From: Pseudarthrobacter sp. NIBRBAC000502772
Lineage (GTDB): Bacteria; Actinomycetota; Actinomycetes; Actinomycetales; Micrococcaceae
NCBI RefSeq assembly: GCF_006517235.1
Contig: NZ_CP041188.1
Location: 2,480,001-2,544,000, forward strand
Reading direction: 5' to 3'
Length of the DNA: 64,000 nt
The notes under the pieces: generated by a model
What the model was told of the DNA's origin: nothing
What the model saw: only the letters and a program-made list of their open reading frames with translations
The model's database searches: none
Part shown: one piece after another, positions 8,540 to 16,395 of the stretch
How positions within the stretch are numbered: the stretch's first letter is position 1
Layout of the letters: every line of letters begins with the position of its first letter
Translations under genes and position numbers: made by a program

Positions 8540-8850
8540 CACCTCGCCCAAACACCGCCCAATCACCGCACCGTGCAACGCGACACAATGCTCTTTCAAG
8601 GCCAGCGCTTTCTCGCCCCAACCCTTGGCCCATTCGTCGGACACACCGTGACGATCCGCTGTGCCCGCGACATCTTCGAAATCCACGTCTACAACCACGA
8701 CACCTTCATCTGTATCGCCATCGACGAAGCCCGCCCCAATCTCCGGCTCAGCCTTCGGGACAGCGAACCCGCCCGCAGAGCCCGTCCTCGCGAGCTTCGC
8801 CGCACCGTCAACGAACGGATACCCGTCCTCGTTACCCGTGACCATTATCA
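8540..8850 (+). pseudogene. Remnant of Mu/TniA-type transposase C-terminal domain
   Basis: One frame reads TVQRDTMLFQGQRFLAPTLG, then FVGHTVTIRCARDIFEIHVYN and TFICIAIDEA. This matches the beta-barrel C-terminal domain of Mu-like DDE transposases (typical pattern FQGxRYxxPTLxxYVGxxVTIRYDPRD). The usual YDPRD has become CARD. Just upstream a different frame reads MLEGLLLTSPKHR, which would precede RTVQRD in such proteins, so a frameshift is likely. No catalytic DDE domain is present. Confidence 0.6.
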
Positions 8851-9092
8851 TCCCGTGAAACAGCCCTGCGCTTGTTGTCGAATTAAGTGCGTTCTAGAGT
8901 TTGACCGAGCTTTGCTCTGCAAGGTTCATTTTTGAGGGCTGTTCACCGCTCCTGCCTCTTGGGCGCACGATAAACGAGGCACCAACCAGGATCAGTGAGC
9001 GGCGTGGTCTGGGATCCGCGGAGCCGTTGCGAAGGGTGCTATGCCCATGTCTCGGTAGATTCGCTCGGGCGCAAACAATTCCCCTGAGACCG

Positions 9093-9560
9093 CTACCAAG
9101 GCAACGTGGCGGACCGCCGAAATGTCCTGGAGTGGATCTGTGGAACCGCTGCGATCCCGGCCACGTATTTGCCGAAGAAGTTCATGTAGAGAGCTGCGGC
9201 CGTGGTGTCTGCCACGGCGCTGGTCACCCATAGGATCCAGTAGAACCAGCCAGACAGGAACGCAGTCTTCTCTCCGAAGAACTCCCGGGCGTAGGAGACG
9301 AATGGCCCTGACGATGCCCTGTGAAGCACGAGCTCCCCGAGGGCACGAAGGATCAGGAAGGCAAAGACACCACAGATGGCGTAGGTGATGAACAGGGAAG
9401 GCCCGGCGGCCGCAAGCCTGCCGCCGGCCCCCAAACGGGCCCGGTGCCGATCGACCCGCCGAGTGCGATCATTTGGATCTGCCGGGATTTCAGGCCCCTG
9501 TGGCCGAAATCTTCGGCATGCAGAATGCTCTCGGAAGAGCGGGCGTGGCCATCGTCCAAT
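9093..9560 (-). pseudogene. Amino acid permease (AAT family) N-terminal remnant
   Basis: Two minus-strand frames join to an amino acid permease start: [18 protein letters not shown] around 9450-9500, then in a shifted frame [43 protein letters not shown] and [18 protein letters not shown]. This is helices 1-4 of an AroP/CycA-type transporter. The frame breaks near 9430, and similarity ends near 9110 at [13 protein letters not shown], so most of the transporter is missing. Confidence 0.7.
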
Positions 9561-9996
9561 ACGGGTTGTTGAGTGGGCTTCGGGGGCCTTTCTGGGGAGG
9601 GGAGAGGCGCCAGGGTTGTTAGCTACCGGCGCCGGCTGGGATGTTCATCCCGCATGTTTACCTGCCGCCGAGGCAATACTCATCAGCGAGCAACGACTGT
9701 GGATGAACTGGTCGCCCGCACACAAGGGGCTTTGTCGTGTGGCATAGAAGGTCGTTGACATCCTCCGCGCATTCGAAGCAATGTCGAGGATTTCAAATCG
9801 CAGTTGAGATTATGCCCTATGTCCACCCCGCGAAGTAAGCAAGATTTCATCGCAAGGTTGAATTTCGCCCCGGCAAGCCGAGTTCCAAGCCAAATATCTG
9901 TTGCTTTGGGCACAATTTGTGTAATAGTTGATTCATCGAACAACTCAGTGTTGAATCTGCTGGCAGGAGTGCCGGTGCCCACGAATTACTGGAAGG
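9561..9996. other. Region without recognisable gene
   Basis: About 440 bases between the permease remnant and the RidA tail. No frame shows a known domain. It presumably includes the deletion that removed the N-terminal part of the RidA-like gene downstream. Confidence 0.4.
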
Positions 9997-10002
9997 TTGC
10001 CC

Positions 10003-10194
10003 ATGGCCCAGCCCGTCTTTTCCCCTGCTCTCTATGTCGGGGCTCAACGCGATGCGCCGGTGGTCATTGACGCGGCCTCCAGGACCATCCTCCACGGCCT
10101 CGGTGAGAGAGGCCATCATGCCCGGTTTGCCCTCGGCTTAGCCTGGCTTCCCCTTGGCGCCTGTGTCGACGTGGAAATGACCGTCCAATGTTGA
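10003..10194 (+). pseudogene. RidA-like C-terminal remnant coupled to the downstream lyase
   Basis: A 63-codon frame ends in [30 protein letters not shown], which matches the C-terminal strand-helix-strand of RidA/YjgF proteins (R-SxGV-LPLGA-VEIE type). The N-terminal half of the family is absent. GGAAGG at 9991-9996 lies seven bases before ATG 10003, so it may still be translated. Its stop overlaps the lyase start in ATGTTGA, suggesting the tail survives as a leader for translational coupling. Confidence 0.5.
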
Positions 10195-11435
10195 ACACAT
10201 CGAACGGATCAGCCCTCGCAACACCCGTTACCGCTCACTGGAATCCCCTCGAGGACCTCACACTTGAGCAGCTGCGGCGGCGGGGGAGCATGAAATGGGC
10301 AACGTACCCGGCCGATGTGCTGCCATTGTGGGTTGCCGACATGGATGTCCGGCTGGCCCCGGCCATCGCCTCCGCGCTTCATCAAGCGATCGATGACGGT
10401 GACACCGGCTATCCTGCAGGAACCGGCCTCGCCGAAGCCTTCAAAGGTTTCGCGGCCCGCCGGTGGCAGTGGAACGATATTGATCTGGACAGGGTTGCCA
10501 GAATCCCCGATGTGATGATGGGGGCGGTTCAGGTCCTCCGACTCGTCACCGAACCCGGTGACGCGGTGGTCGTAAACACCCCTGTATATGCCCCCTACTT
10601 CGCTTTCGTGCCCAACGACGGACGAAAGATTGTTGAAGCGCCGCTCGGAGACGAAGGCCGGATCGACCTTGACGCCCTCAGCGAGGCGTTCCAGCGCGCA
10701 CGCGCATCCAGCCAGAATGTCGCCTACCTCCTGTGCAACCCGCACAATCCAACCGGGACCGTGCACACCGCGGAAGAACTACGTGGCGTTGCCGAACTCG
10801 CGCGCCGACACGGAGTCCGGGTTGTGGCCGACGAAATCCATGCCCCGCTCGTGCTGCCGGGTGCCACCTTCACGCCCTACCTGAGTGTTCCCGGCGCTGA
10901 AGATGCCTTCTCGCTGACCTCCGCGGCCAAGGGATGGAATCTTGCCGGGCTCAAAGCCGCCCTGGTGGTTGCAGGTCCGGAAGCTGCCGCGGACCTGCAC
11001 CGCTTGCCTGCGGAAGTCATCCTCGGCTCCAGCTATCTCGGAGTCATTGCCCACACGGCCGCCTTCACAGCCGGGGAAGAATGGCTCGACAGCCTCATCG
11101 CCGCCCTGGCTGTCAACCGGGGCCTGCTCACCCAGCTGACCACGGAACATCTGCCGGAGGTCACGTTCAAGGCACCTGAGGCGACCTACCTGGCCTGGTT
11201 GGATTGCCGTGCTCTTGGATTTGAGATCGAAGAAAAGACCGAAGGCATCGCCTTTGCCAGCGATCTGGCCGGTCCGGCGAAAATGTTCCTTGACGAAGGC
11301 CGAGTCGCGGTAAGCTCAGGCCACATCTTCGGCAGCGGTGGATCCGGCCATGTCCGCTTGAATTATGCGACTTCCGGGGCCATCCTCAGTGAAGCCCTCA
11401 GGCGAATGGGACAAGCAGCCCACACCGCCCGGTGA
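10188..11435 (+). CDS. MalY/PatB-type PLP-dependent C-S beta-lyase (aminotransferase fold)
   Basis: Fold-type I PLP enzyme of 415 residues. The group cleaves cystathionine or related cysteine conjugates to pyruvate, ammonia and a thiol. Signs are [10 protein letters not shown] near residue 45, the PVYAPYF region, [21 protein letters not shown] (PLP-pyridine Asp), and the Schiff-base Lys in [17 protein letters not shown]; an Arg near the C terminus in [10 protein letters not shown] binds the carboxylate. No ribosome binding site is obvious before ATG 10188, consistent with coupling to the RidA tail. RidA proteins detoxify the 2-aminoacrylate such lyases release. Confidence 0.88.
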   Translation: MLNTSNGSALATPVTAHWNPLEDLTLEQLRRRGSMKWATYPADVLPLWVADMDVRLAPAIASALHQAIDDGDTGYPAGTGLAEAFKGFAARRWQWNDIDLDRVARIPDVMMGAVQVLRLVTEPGDAVVVNTPVYAPYFAFVPNDGRKIVEAPLGDEGRIDLDALSEAFQRARASSQNVAYLLCNPHNPTGTVHTAEELRGVAELARRHGVRVVADEIHAPLVLPGATFTPYLSVPGAEDAFSLTSAAKGWNLAGLKAALVVAGPEAAADLHRLPAEVILGSSYLGVIAHTAAFTAGEEWLDSLIAALAVNRGLLTQLTTEHLPEVTFKAPEATYLAWLDCRALGFEIEEKTEGIAFASDLAGPAKMFLDEGRVAVSSGHIFGSGGSGHVRLNYATSGAILSEALRRMGQAAHTAR

Positions 11436-11474
11436 TGATTCAGGGTCCTGACCGAACGAAAGGACGGCTACACG

Positions 11475-12248
11475 ATGCGTCTAACACCGACAGGCGTCGC
11501 TCCGCCAACCCAGGCTCTTCAGGGGATGGACTCCGAGACGATCAACACCGTCCTGGAGCTCCTGGTTGCGCCGCTCCAAGCGGCTCTGCCGCAACCCACC
11601 GAGGTGGTACTGCACGACCTACAGCGCATCCCGAACACGGTCAGGGCCATCGCCGGAGACGTTACCCGTCGCCGGATCGGGGACCCGCCCACCGATAAGC
11701 TCCTCGAACGGCTGGCTGTCGGAGACTATAGGCACGAGATCGGCTACCGCTCCCAACTGCCGGACGGGCGCATCCTTCAAAGCACCACCATCATCTACAC
11801 CGACCGGAACGGCCATGCGGCGGCCGCGCTCTGCCTGAACGCCGATGTCTCGGCATGGGTCTCCGTGCGTACGGTGATGGACCGCTTCGTCCTCGGGTTC
11901 GACGGCACCTCCGCCCATCCGTCCTCCCCGGACCGGGACCGGCCATCCCCTGACGGGCCGCGAGGAACACGCGACAGCGAGTACTTCCCGCACAGCGTTG
12001 AAGAACTCAGCGCCCGCCTGGTGGACGCCGCTATCGCATCCGTCGGGGTCCCTGTTATAGAGATGCGCAAAGAACAGAAAATACAGGTCGTCGCCGAACT
12101 GGAACGACGCGGCTTCTTCTTGGTCAAACAGGCCGCAGAGAGCGCCGCGGCTGCCCTGTCCGTCACCCGCTTCACCATTTACAACTACCTCAACCAGATC
12201 AGCGGCACCGCCGAAGAAATTAGCGACACCGCTGCGGAAACTGCTTAG
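11475..12248 (+). CDS. YheO/DauR-like PAS plus HTH transcriptional regulator
   Basis: A 257-residue protein with an N-terminal YheO-like PAS region (EVVLHDLQRIPNTVRAIAGD; GRILQSTTIIYTDRNGHAAAALCLNADVS) and a C-terminal HTH (VVAELERRGFFLVKQAAESAAAALSVTRFTIYNYLNQI). This is the layout of DauR, the D-arginine utilisation regulator, and its relatives, which often sit beside RidA and PLP-enzyme genes. ATG 11475 follows AAAGGAC. It likely regulates the lyase directly upstream; the ligand is probably an amino acid (inference). Residues about 140-170 form a Pro/Arg-rich linker. Confidence 0.85.
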   Translation: MRLTPTGVAPPTQALQGMDSETINTVLELLVAPLQAALPQPTEVVLHDLQRIPNTVRAIAGDVTRRRIGDPPTDKLLERLAVGDYRHEIGYRSQLPDGRILQSTTIIYTDRNGHAAAALCLNADVSAWVSVRTVMDRFVLGFDGTSAHPSSPDRDRPSPDGPRGTRDSEYFPHSVEELSARLVDAAIASVGVPVIEMRKEQKIQVVAELERRGFFLVKQAAESAAAALSVTRFTIYNYLNQISGTAEEISDTAAETA

Positions 12249-12279
12249 CCGGAATCGGCTCCCCATGAAGGGTGGGACG

Positions 12280-13275
12280 CTATGGCATGCCCAAAACAGG
12301 CCGCTGTCTGGTGTATTGACCTGAGAGGTTAGTAACACGGCTGATTGGTGGCTGACCTTTGAGTGAGGTGTGGCCTCGATGATGATTGTAGTGATGGAGC
12401 CAGTCGGCGAAGGCAGCAACACGCTCGGCCTCTGATCGGTAAGGATGGGCGTAGGCCCATTCGTCGAGCATGGTGCGGTTGTAGCGCTCGACTTTGCCGT
12501 TTGTCTGCGGCCTGTACGGGCGGGTGCGTTTGTGTTTGATCTCCGGGCCCAGCGCGTCTTTGAACGCGGAGGAACGGTAACAGGAGCCGTTATCTGTCAG
12601 GACCCGTTTCACAGTGACCCCGTGGGATTCAAAATAGGTGTTGGCGCGTTCCCAGAATCCGGCTGCGGTTTCCTTCTTCTCATCGGTCAGGATCTCGGTG
12701 TAGGCGAGCCTGGAGTGGTCATCGACGGCGTTGTGCAGGAACGCGTAGCCCGGGCGCCGGTTGCCCGCGGTGCCGGTCTTGTTGCGCGTGCCGGCAGCCC
12801 TGCCAAGGCTACGGTGGCCGCCGCCGTCAGGGATCCGGCCGAGTTTCTTGATGTCGACGTGGACCAGTTCCCCGGGGCTGTGGTGCTCGTAGCGGCGGAT
12901 CACTCTGCCCGTGGCGCGGTCCAGCCAGGACAGCCTGGCCAGCCCGAACCGGGAGAGGACCCGGTGCACCGTGGAGGGATGGATGCCCAGTAAAAAGCCG
13001 ATCCTGGCCGGCCCCCACCGGCGGTTCACCCTGATCGCGATGATCCGGCGCTCCCGCCGCACGGAGGTCCGTCGCGGCGAGCTGGCGGGCCGACTGGAAA
13101 GGTCTTCCATCCCGTCCTCCCCATGGGCCCGGTAACGAACGGCCCAGCGCGCCGCTGTCGTAACAGACACCTGGAATCGTTCAGCCGCCCGGCGAAGGGG
13201 CCACCCGTCCTCGACCACGCACCGGGCCAGCCGGAGCCTGCCCTTCGGCGTCAGGAGCGCGTTAGCATGGGACAT
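12280..13275 (-). CDS. IS481-family transposase
   Basis: A 331-residue transposase with an N-terminal HTH (CVVEDGWPLRRAAERFQVSVTTAARWAVRYR) and an rve integrase core. Candidate DDE residues are Asp in ELVHVDIKKLGRIPDGGG, Asp in VKRVLTDNGSCYRS, and Glu in TNGKVERYNRTMLDEWA. The frame is intact. The inverted repeat encodes GQYT near the C terminus, so about the last ten residues and the stop at 12280 lie outside the element in flanking DNA; the stop depends on the insertion site. Confidence 0.92.
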   Translation of the reverse strand: MSHANALLTPKGRLRLARCVVEDGWPLRRAAERFQVSVTTAARWAVRYRAHGEDGMEDLSSRPASSPRRTSVRRERRIIAIRVNRRWGPARIGFLLGIHPSTVHRVLSRFGLARLSWLDRATGRVIRRYEHHSPGELVHVDIKKLGRIPDGGGHRSLGRAAGTRNKTGTAGNRRPGYAFLHNAVDDHSRLAYTEILTDEKKETAAGFWERANTYFESHGVTVKRVLTDNGSCYRSSAFKDALGPEIKHKRTRPYRPQTNGKVERYNRTMLDEWAYAHPYRSEAERVAAFADWLHHYNHHRGHTSLKGQPPISRVTNLSGQYTRQRPVLGMP

Positions 13276-13383
13276 TGAAGACCTCCTTGTGGATCGGACT
13301 CTTAGACAAGCCCCACTCCACTCGGAGGTCTTCTTCTTGTCACCTATCCACGCCGAGCGTTCCTAACGTCCGTGGTCAATACA
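12312..13383 (-). mobile_element. IS481-family insertion sequence
   Basis: A 1072-bp element whose ends share TGTATTGACC (12312-12321, and reverse-complemented at 13374-13383), followed by partly matching GTTAG/AAC blocks. It carries a single integrase-type transposase. The flanks (GTCTGG left, TCTAGG right) show no perfect target duplication. It separates the DauR-like gene from the Xre/nucleotidyltransferase pair. Confidence 0.82.
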
Positions 13384-13550
13384 TCTAGGCCATTCCCCGG
13401 CGCATCTCGCCACGCCGATAACCGACGATATGTCCGTCGTCTGGTGGCGGGAATAGGCGGTCCGTTGGCGTCAGGATGGAACGAGTGTGCTATTGCCCCT
13501 GAACCCATAGACTTCTGCTTGGATTATCGATTGCTCGACGGGCTGGTGTT

Positions 13551-14111
13551 TCATTTGTTGGTTTCGGACTGGAGCGTGGTGGCCGCGTCGAGGGCGTCGT
13601 CGACGACGATGAGGTAGTTGTCGCGTCCGGCGGCGAGGGGGATGGAGTGTTCGCCGTATTTGTCGTAGGCGAGGTCGACGGCGTCGGCGGCGTTGGTGAT
13701 GTTGAGTCGGCGCAGGAGCCGGGCGATGTCGAGGGTGTCTTTGTCGCGTTCGGCGGCGATTTTCATGGCCAGGAGCGTTTCGGTGTCGGCGGCCTGGATG
13801 GTGAGTCCGTCGGGCTGTTCGAGGTCGACCCAGGTGGCGTTCTCGGGGACGAAGGCTGACGCGTTGGTGTTGAGCCAGTCGGGCGCGAGGTCGTAGTGCG
13901 CGGCCATTTCAGCGACGACGGCGTGGATGATGGTTGGGTCGGCGTAGCTGGCGTCGATGTCTGCTGTCGGGCGGTTACCGATGCCTTGGAGGATGAGGGC
14001 GGCACCGCCGACTAGCTTGATATCGCCGTGGGCGCCGGCGGCCTGCAGGCGCCTGCCGAGTTCATGGAGGAGGGCCCGGATTTGTGTGGCGGTGAGTTCT
14101 CCGCCGGCCAT
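13551..14111 (-). CDS. DUF6036/AbiEii-like nucleotidyltransferase-fold protein, candidate toxin
   Basis: A 186-residue protein with a minimal nucleotidyltransferase-like core: IKLVGGAALILQGIGNRPTADIDASYADP gives the GG-A motif and a (T)xDID-type metal-binding pair, and the C-terminal half is helical (ETLLAMKIAAERDKDTLDIARLLRRL). Proteins of this group occur in AbiE-like toxin-antitoxin and abortive-infection modules. The ATG at 14111 lies inside the 3' end of the upstream HTH gene, overlapping by 100 bases, so translation is coupled. The toxin role is inferred from family and pairing. Confidence 0.7.
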   Translation of the reverse strand: MAGGELTATQIRALLHELGRRLQAAGAHGDIKLVGGAALILQGIGNRPTADIDASYADPTIIHAVVAEMAAHYDLAPDWLNTNASAFVPENATWVDLEQPDGLTIQAADTETLLAMKIAAERDKDTLDIARLLRRLNITNAADAVDLAYDKYGEHSIPLAAGRDNYLIVVDDALDAATTLQSETNK

Positions 14112-14728
14112 GCGGTGGCCAGGCTGCGTTCGCGGATGAAGACGTTCAACGCGGCGAGTTCCGGGGGTGTTTGGGCGCGGGTGAGTTCTTTCATGGGTTC
14201 CCGGATGGTGCGGTAGGACTCCGCTGGCAGCCAGGCCGCGTCGAGGGACTTGATCCGTCGCGTCCAGGATGGCGCGGGTTGGCCGAGGCGGTGTGCGGTG
14301 TAGTTGGTGATTCCGGCGAGGGCTGCTGTCCAGTGCGGGTCTTTGAGGCGGGGGCTGCGTTGGAGCAGCGGCTTGCCGGCGGTGAGGGATGCGGTGGCGT
14401 AGTCGGCGAGCATTTTGATTGCGAACTCATAGTCCCGTTCGGCGATGAGGCGCGTGAATGTTGTCGCGTAGTCGCGCCGTGCCGGGTCGAAGTCGCTGCC
14501 GCGGGGGAAAGGATCCGTAGCGGCCAAGGTCAGGCCGAGGGCGGCCATGACGGCCAGGGTTTTGCCGAGTTCGGCGCGGTCGTGGCCGGCTTCCAGATCG
14601 ATGAGGAACTTCCGTGACACTCCGGCCATATCGGCAAGGGTTTGCTGCGACAGTCCGCGGTGTATGCGGCGGGCGCGGATGATGGCGCCGGCTTCTGCGG
14701 GGGTCTCAATGGTACTTTCCAATGTCAT
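14012..14728 (-). CDS. HipB/Xre-type HTH protein, candidate antitoxin-regulator
   Basis: A protein of about 238 residues. Residues 10-70 form an Xre HTH (IIRARRIHRGLSQQTLADMAGVSRKFLIDLEAGHDRAELGKTLAVMAALGL), close to HipB-type antitoxins. A second helical domain follows (SWTRRIKSLDAAWLPAESYRTIREPMKELTRAQTPPELAALNVFIRERSLATA). ATG 14728 was chosen because GGAAGG precedes it and the HTH begins nearby; longer upstream frames look non-coding. The last 30 or so residues read in a second frame over the nucleotidyltransferase start and look non-native, so the original stop may have been lost. The perfect palindrome 22 bases upstream suggests autorepression. Confidence 0.75.
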   Translation of the reverse strand: MTLESTIETPAEAGAIIRARRIHRGLSQQTLADMAGVSRKFLIDLEAGHDRAELGKTLAVMAALGLTLAATDPFPRGSDFDPARRDYATTFTRLIAERDYEFAIKMLADYATASLTAGKPLLQRSPRLKDPHWTAALAGITNYTAHRLGQPAPSWTRRIKSLDAAWLPAESYRTIREPMKELTRAQTPPELAALNVFIRERSLATAWPAENSPPHKSGPSSMNSAGACRPPAPTAISS

Positions 14729-14750
14729 CGCATCCCTTCCACCGTCCATT

Positions 14751-14770
14751 ATGTCACCGAATGGTGACAT
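14751..14770. promoter_or_regulatory. Perfect inverted repeat upstream of the Xre gene, candidate operator
   Basis: ATGTCACC and GGTGACAT (8-bp arms, 4-base spacer GAAT) lie at 14751-14758 and 14763-14770, just upstream of the HTH gene start. Such dyads are typical operators of HipB/Xre antitoxins that repress their own operon. Binding is inferred. Confidence 0.6.
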
Positions 14771-15084
14771 GTGCATTTCCGAGCGGTGCTCGGGGATCAG
14801 CTGGCTCGTATGGGGGATGCCAGCATCAGTGCATGCTATTGATCGGTGAAGGTCAGCTTCGGTCGAGCGGATCATGGGATTGCCGAAGGGAGGTGCAGCC
14901 GACATGAGAGGTTGGATGCCGGCCTGGTTTTGTACGCGGGAGCTGCTGCCTCCGGGCGTGCCTACGGTGGTGTGTTCAGGCCTGGGTGGAGCCTCGGATT
15001 GCCAGTCGGGAGACAGAAGAACCGCATCCCTTTCGTTACGGGGTGCGGTCCTTGGTCTGAAAGTTCTGAAGTGACGAAAATGGT

Positions 15085-15103
15085 GTGTGTACAACGTACA
15101 CAC
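15085..15103. repeat. Perfect inverted repeat in noncoding DNA
   Basis: GTGTGTAC-AAC-GTACACAC, with outer CGAAAA/TTTTCG arms partly extending it. It lies in a gene-free stretch between the Xre gene and the tRNA fragment. It could be a protein binding site of a lost element; no function is assigned. Confidence 0.5.
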
Positions 15104-15195
15104 TTTTCGCTTCGGATCGGGTTGTATATCGGCCGGACTGGGCCGGATTGCTAATGTTTTCTGGACTTCCCAGTGTTTACAAGGGTTGGAATGCA

Positions 15196-15217
15196 GTTCG
15201 AGTCCCACCTCGGGCAC
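15196..15217 (+). other. tRNA 3'-end fragment, candidate attachment site
   Basis: The sequence reads as a T-loop (TTCGAGT), the 3' T-stem CCCAC, and an acceptor 3' strand CTCGGGC followed by A. The bases upstream cannot form the T-stem or any other tRNA arm, so this is only the 3' end. An integrase that uses a tRNA 3' end as its attB leaves such a copy. The matching 5' acceptor would be GCCCGAG; the isotype cannot be fixed here. Confidence 0.55.
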
Positions 15218-15223
15218 AGCATG

Positions 15224-15246
15224 ACCCCCCGTCAGAGGGGTTTTTG
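15224..15246 (+). terminator. Rho-independent terminator after the tRNA fragment
   Basis: ACCCC (15224-15228) can pair with GGGGT (15237-15241), followed by a T-run (15241-15245). This is a normal tRNA terminator, supporting the view that the fragment is the true 3' end of a tRNA locus. Confidence 0.65.
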
Positions 15247-16395
15247 CTTTAATGTGTGGACATTGACCCTCCTCGGGTCCCTCTGACGCTGTCCGCGGTC
15301 TGTGCCTGGCGCCGCGGGGGCCTATTCGGTTGTCTGGGTGGCGGGGTCAGGCCTTGGCTGGTGGGCCCTCCGCCTGCCGGAATCTAGGCTGTGTGGCGTC
15401 CTTTCTTGCTGTTCCGCTGGCCAGTTGTTGGTCCTCATTCATGGCCACGAGTTGCGTTGACGACATGATCAAGCCGAAAATCTTCGAGGATCCTCCTCGG
15501 ATAGCTGCTTGCTGCGAGCCAGGGCTGAGGGCGCTCATCGGGTGTTTGTCCGGCCAAAGAGGGTGTGCACATTGTGCACGGGCCGCTTTTCGACCTGCAT
15601 TTTGGTCCCTTCCTCCTGGTTCTGCAGACATCACTTCATGCAGTTCTCTGTTGCAGGCGACATGACCTTGCGGCCCAGACCGTCGGTTTCGTAGGACGTT
15701 CCGGGTTCAGCGGGAACCTCTTTGGGGTATTTATGGCTGGCCTACGATCCGTGGGCAGAGTCCAGGTGTGTGGGATCCGGACTCTTCTTCCGGGGGCCGT
15801 CCTGGTTTGGTTGATTCCGTTGACGCCACCGATGTTTCTGTCAGATTTCGGCGTCGTTCTGATATCGGAGTCACCGCTGGGTTTGAGGGTCCGGAGTGCA
15901 ACTTGGGGAACCGGGAACGGTTCAAAGTTTCGCGAGGAAATAAGCGACGGAGGAGCGCCGAACGAAACTTTGGATCGTGAGCGGCGCACAGCGCCCTGAT
16001 TGCGTGCAGGACCCGCCCAGCGATGATGGGGATCAGAATGACGTTGCCTCTGGTGGTTCATGGAGGTGCGGGAGCAAGGCGGCACGATTGACAGAAGCGC
16101 GGACGCGGGATCTCTAGGGTGGATAGAACTCGAACAACTGGAAGGAACTGGCGACACAGCTTGACAGGCGGATCCGCCATACGGCGATCGAAGCGGTACG
16201 ACCATCCGGCGACGCGGAGATGGAACGATTCATTCGAGCGCCACTCAACGTCGTCCGTTTAACACGGAACGGGCCTCGTGAAGAGAATCAACGTCGTGAT
16301 TCGGACGTGGGATTGTTACCAGGAACAGAGAAAGCCAGAGCCTCTCCGTTGCGAGCGTGGGAGACCCTGGCGGCTTGTGCAGCCTTTCCGCTGAA
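15247..16395. other. About 1.15 kb without recognisable gene
   Basis: No frame on either strand shows a domain, a convincing ribosome binding site or consistent codon bias; several overlapping open frames of 100-190 codons look like GC-rich shadows. The only clear structure is the dyad GTGCAC-ATT-GTGCAC at 15565-15579. Possibly eroded genomic-island DNA next to the tRNA fragment. Confidence 0.5.

Noticed and set aside
12306..13389. Target site duplication for the IS481 copy
   Set aside because: Flanking GTCTGG and TCTAGG are similar but not identical, so no duplication is claimed.
14012..15217. 401-codon version of the Xre protein
   Set aside because: The first 163 residues cross the operator dyad, the second palindrome and the tRNA fragment; the HTH domain begins right after ATG 14728.
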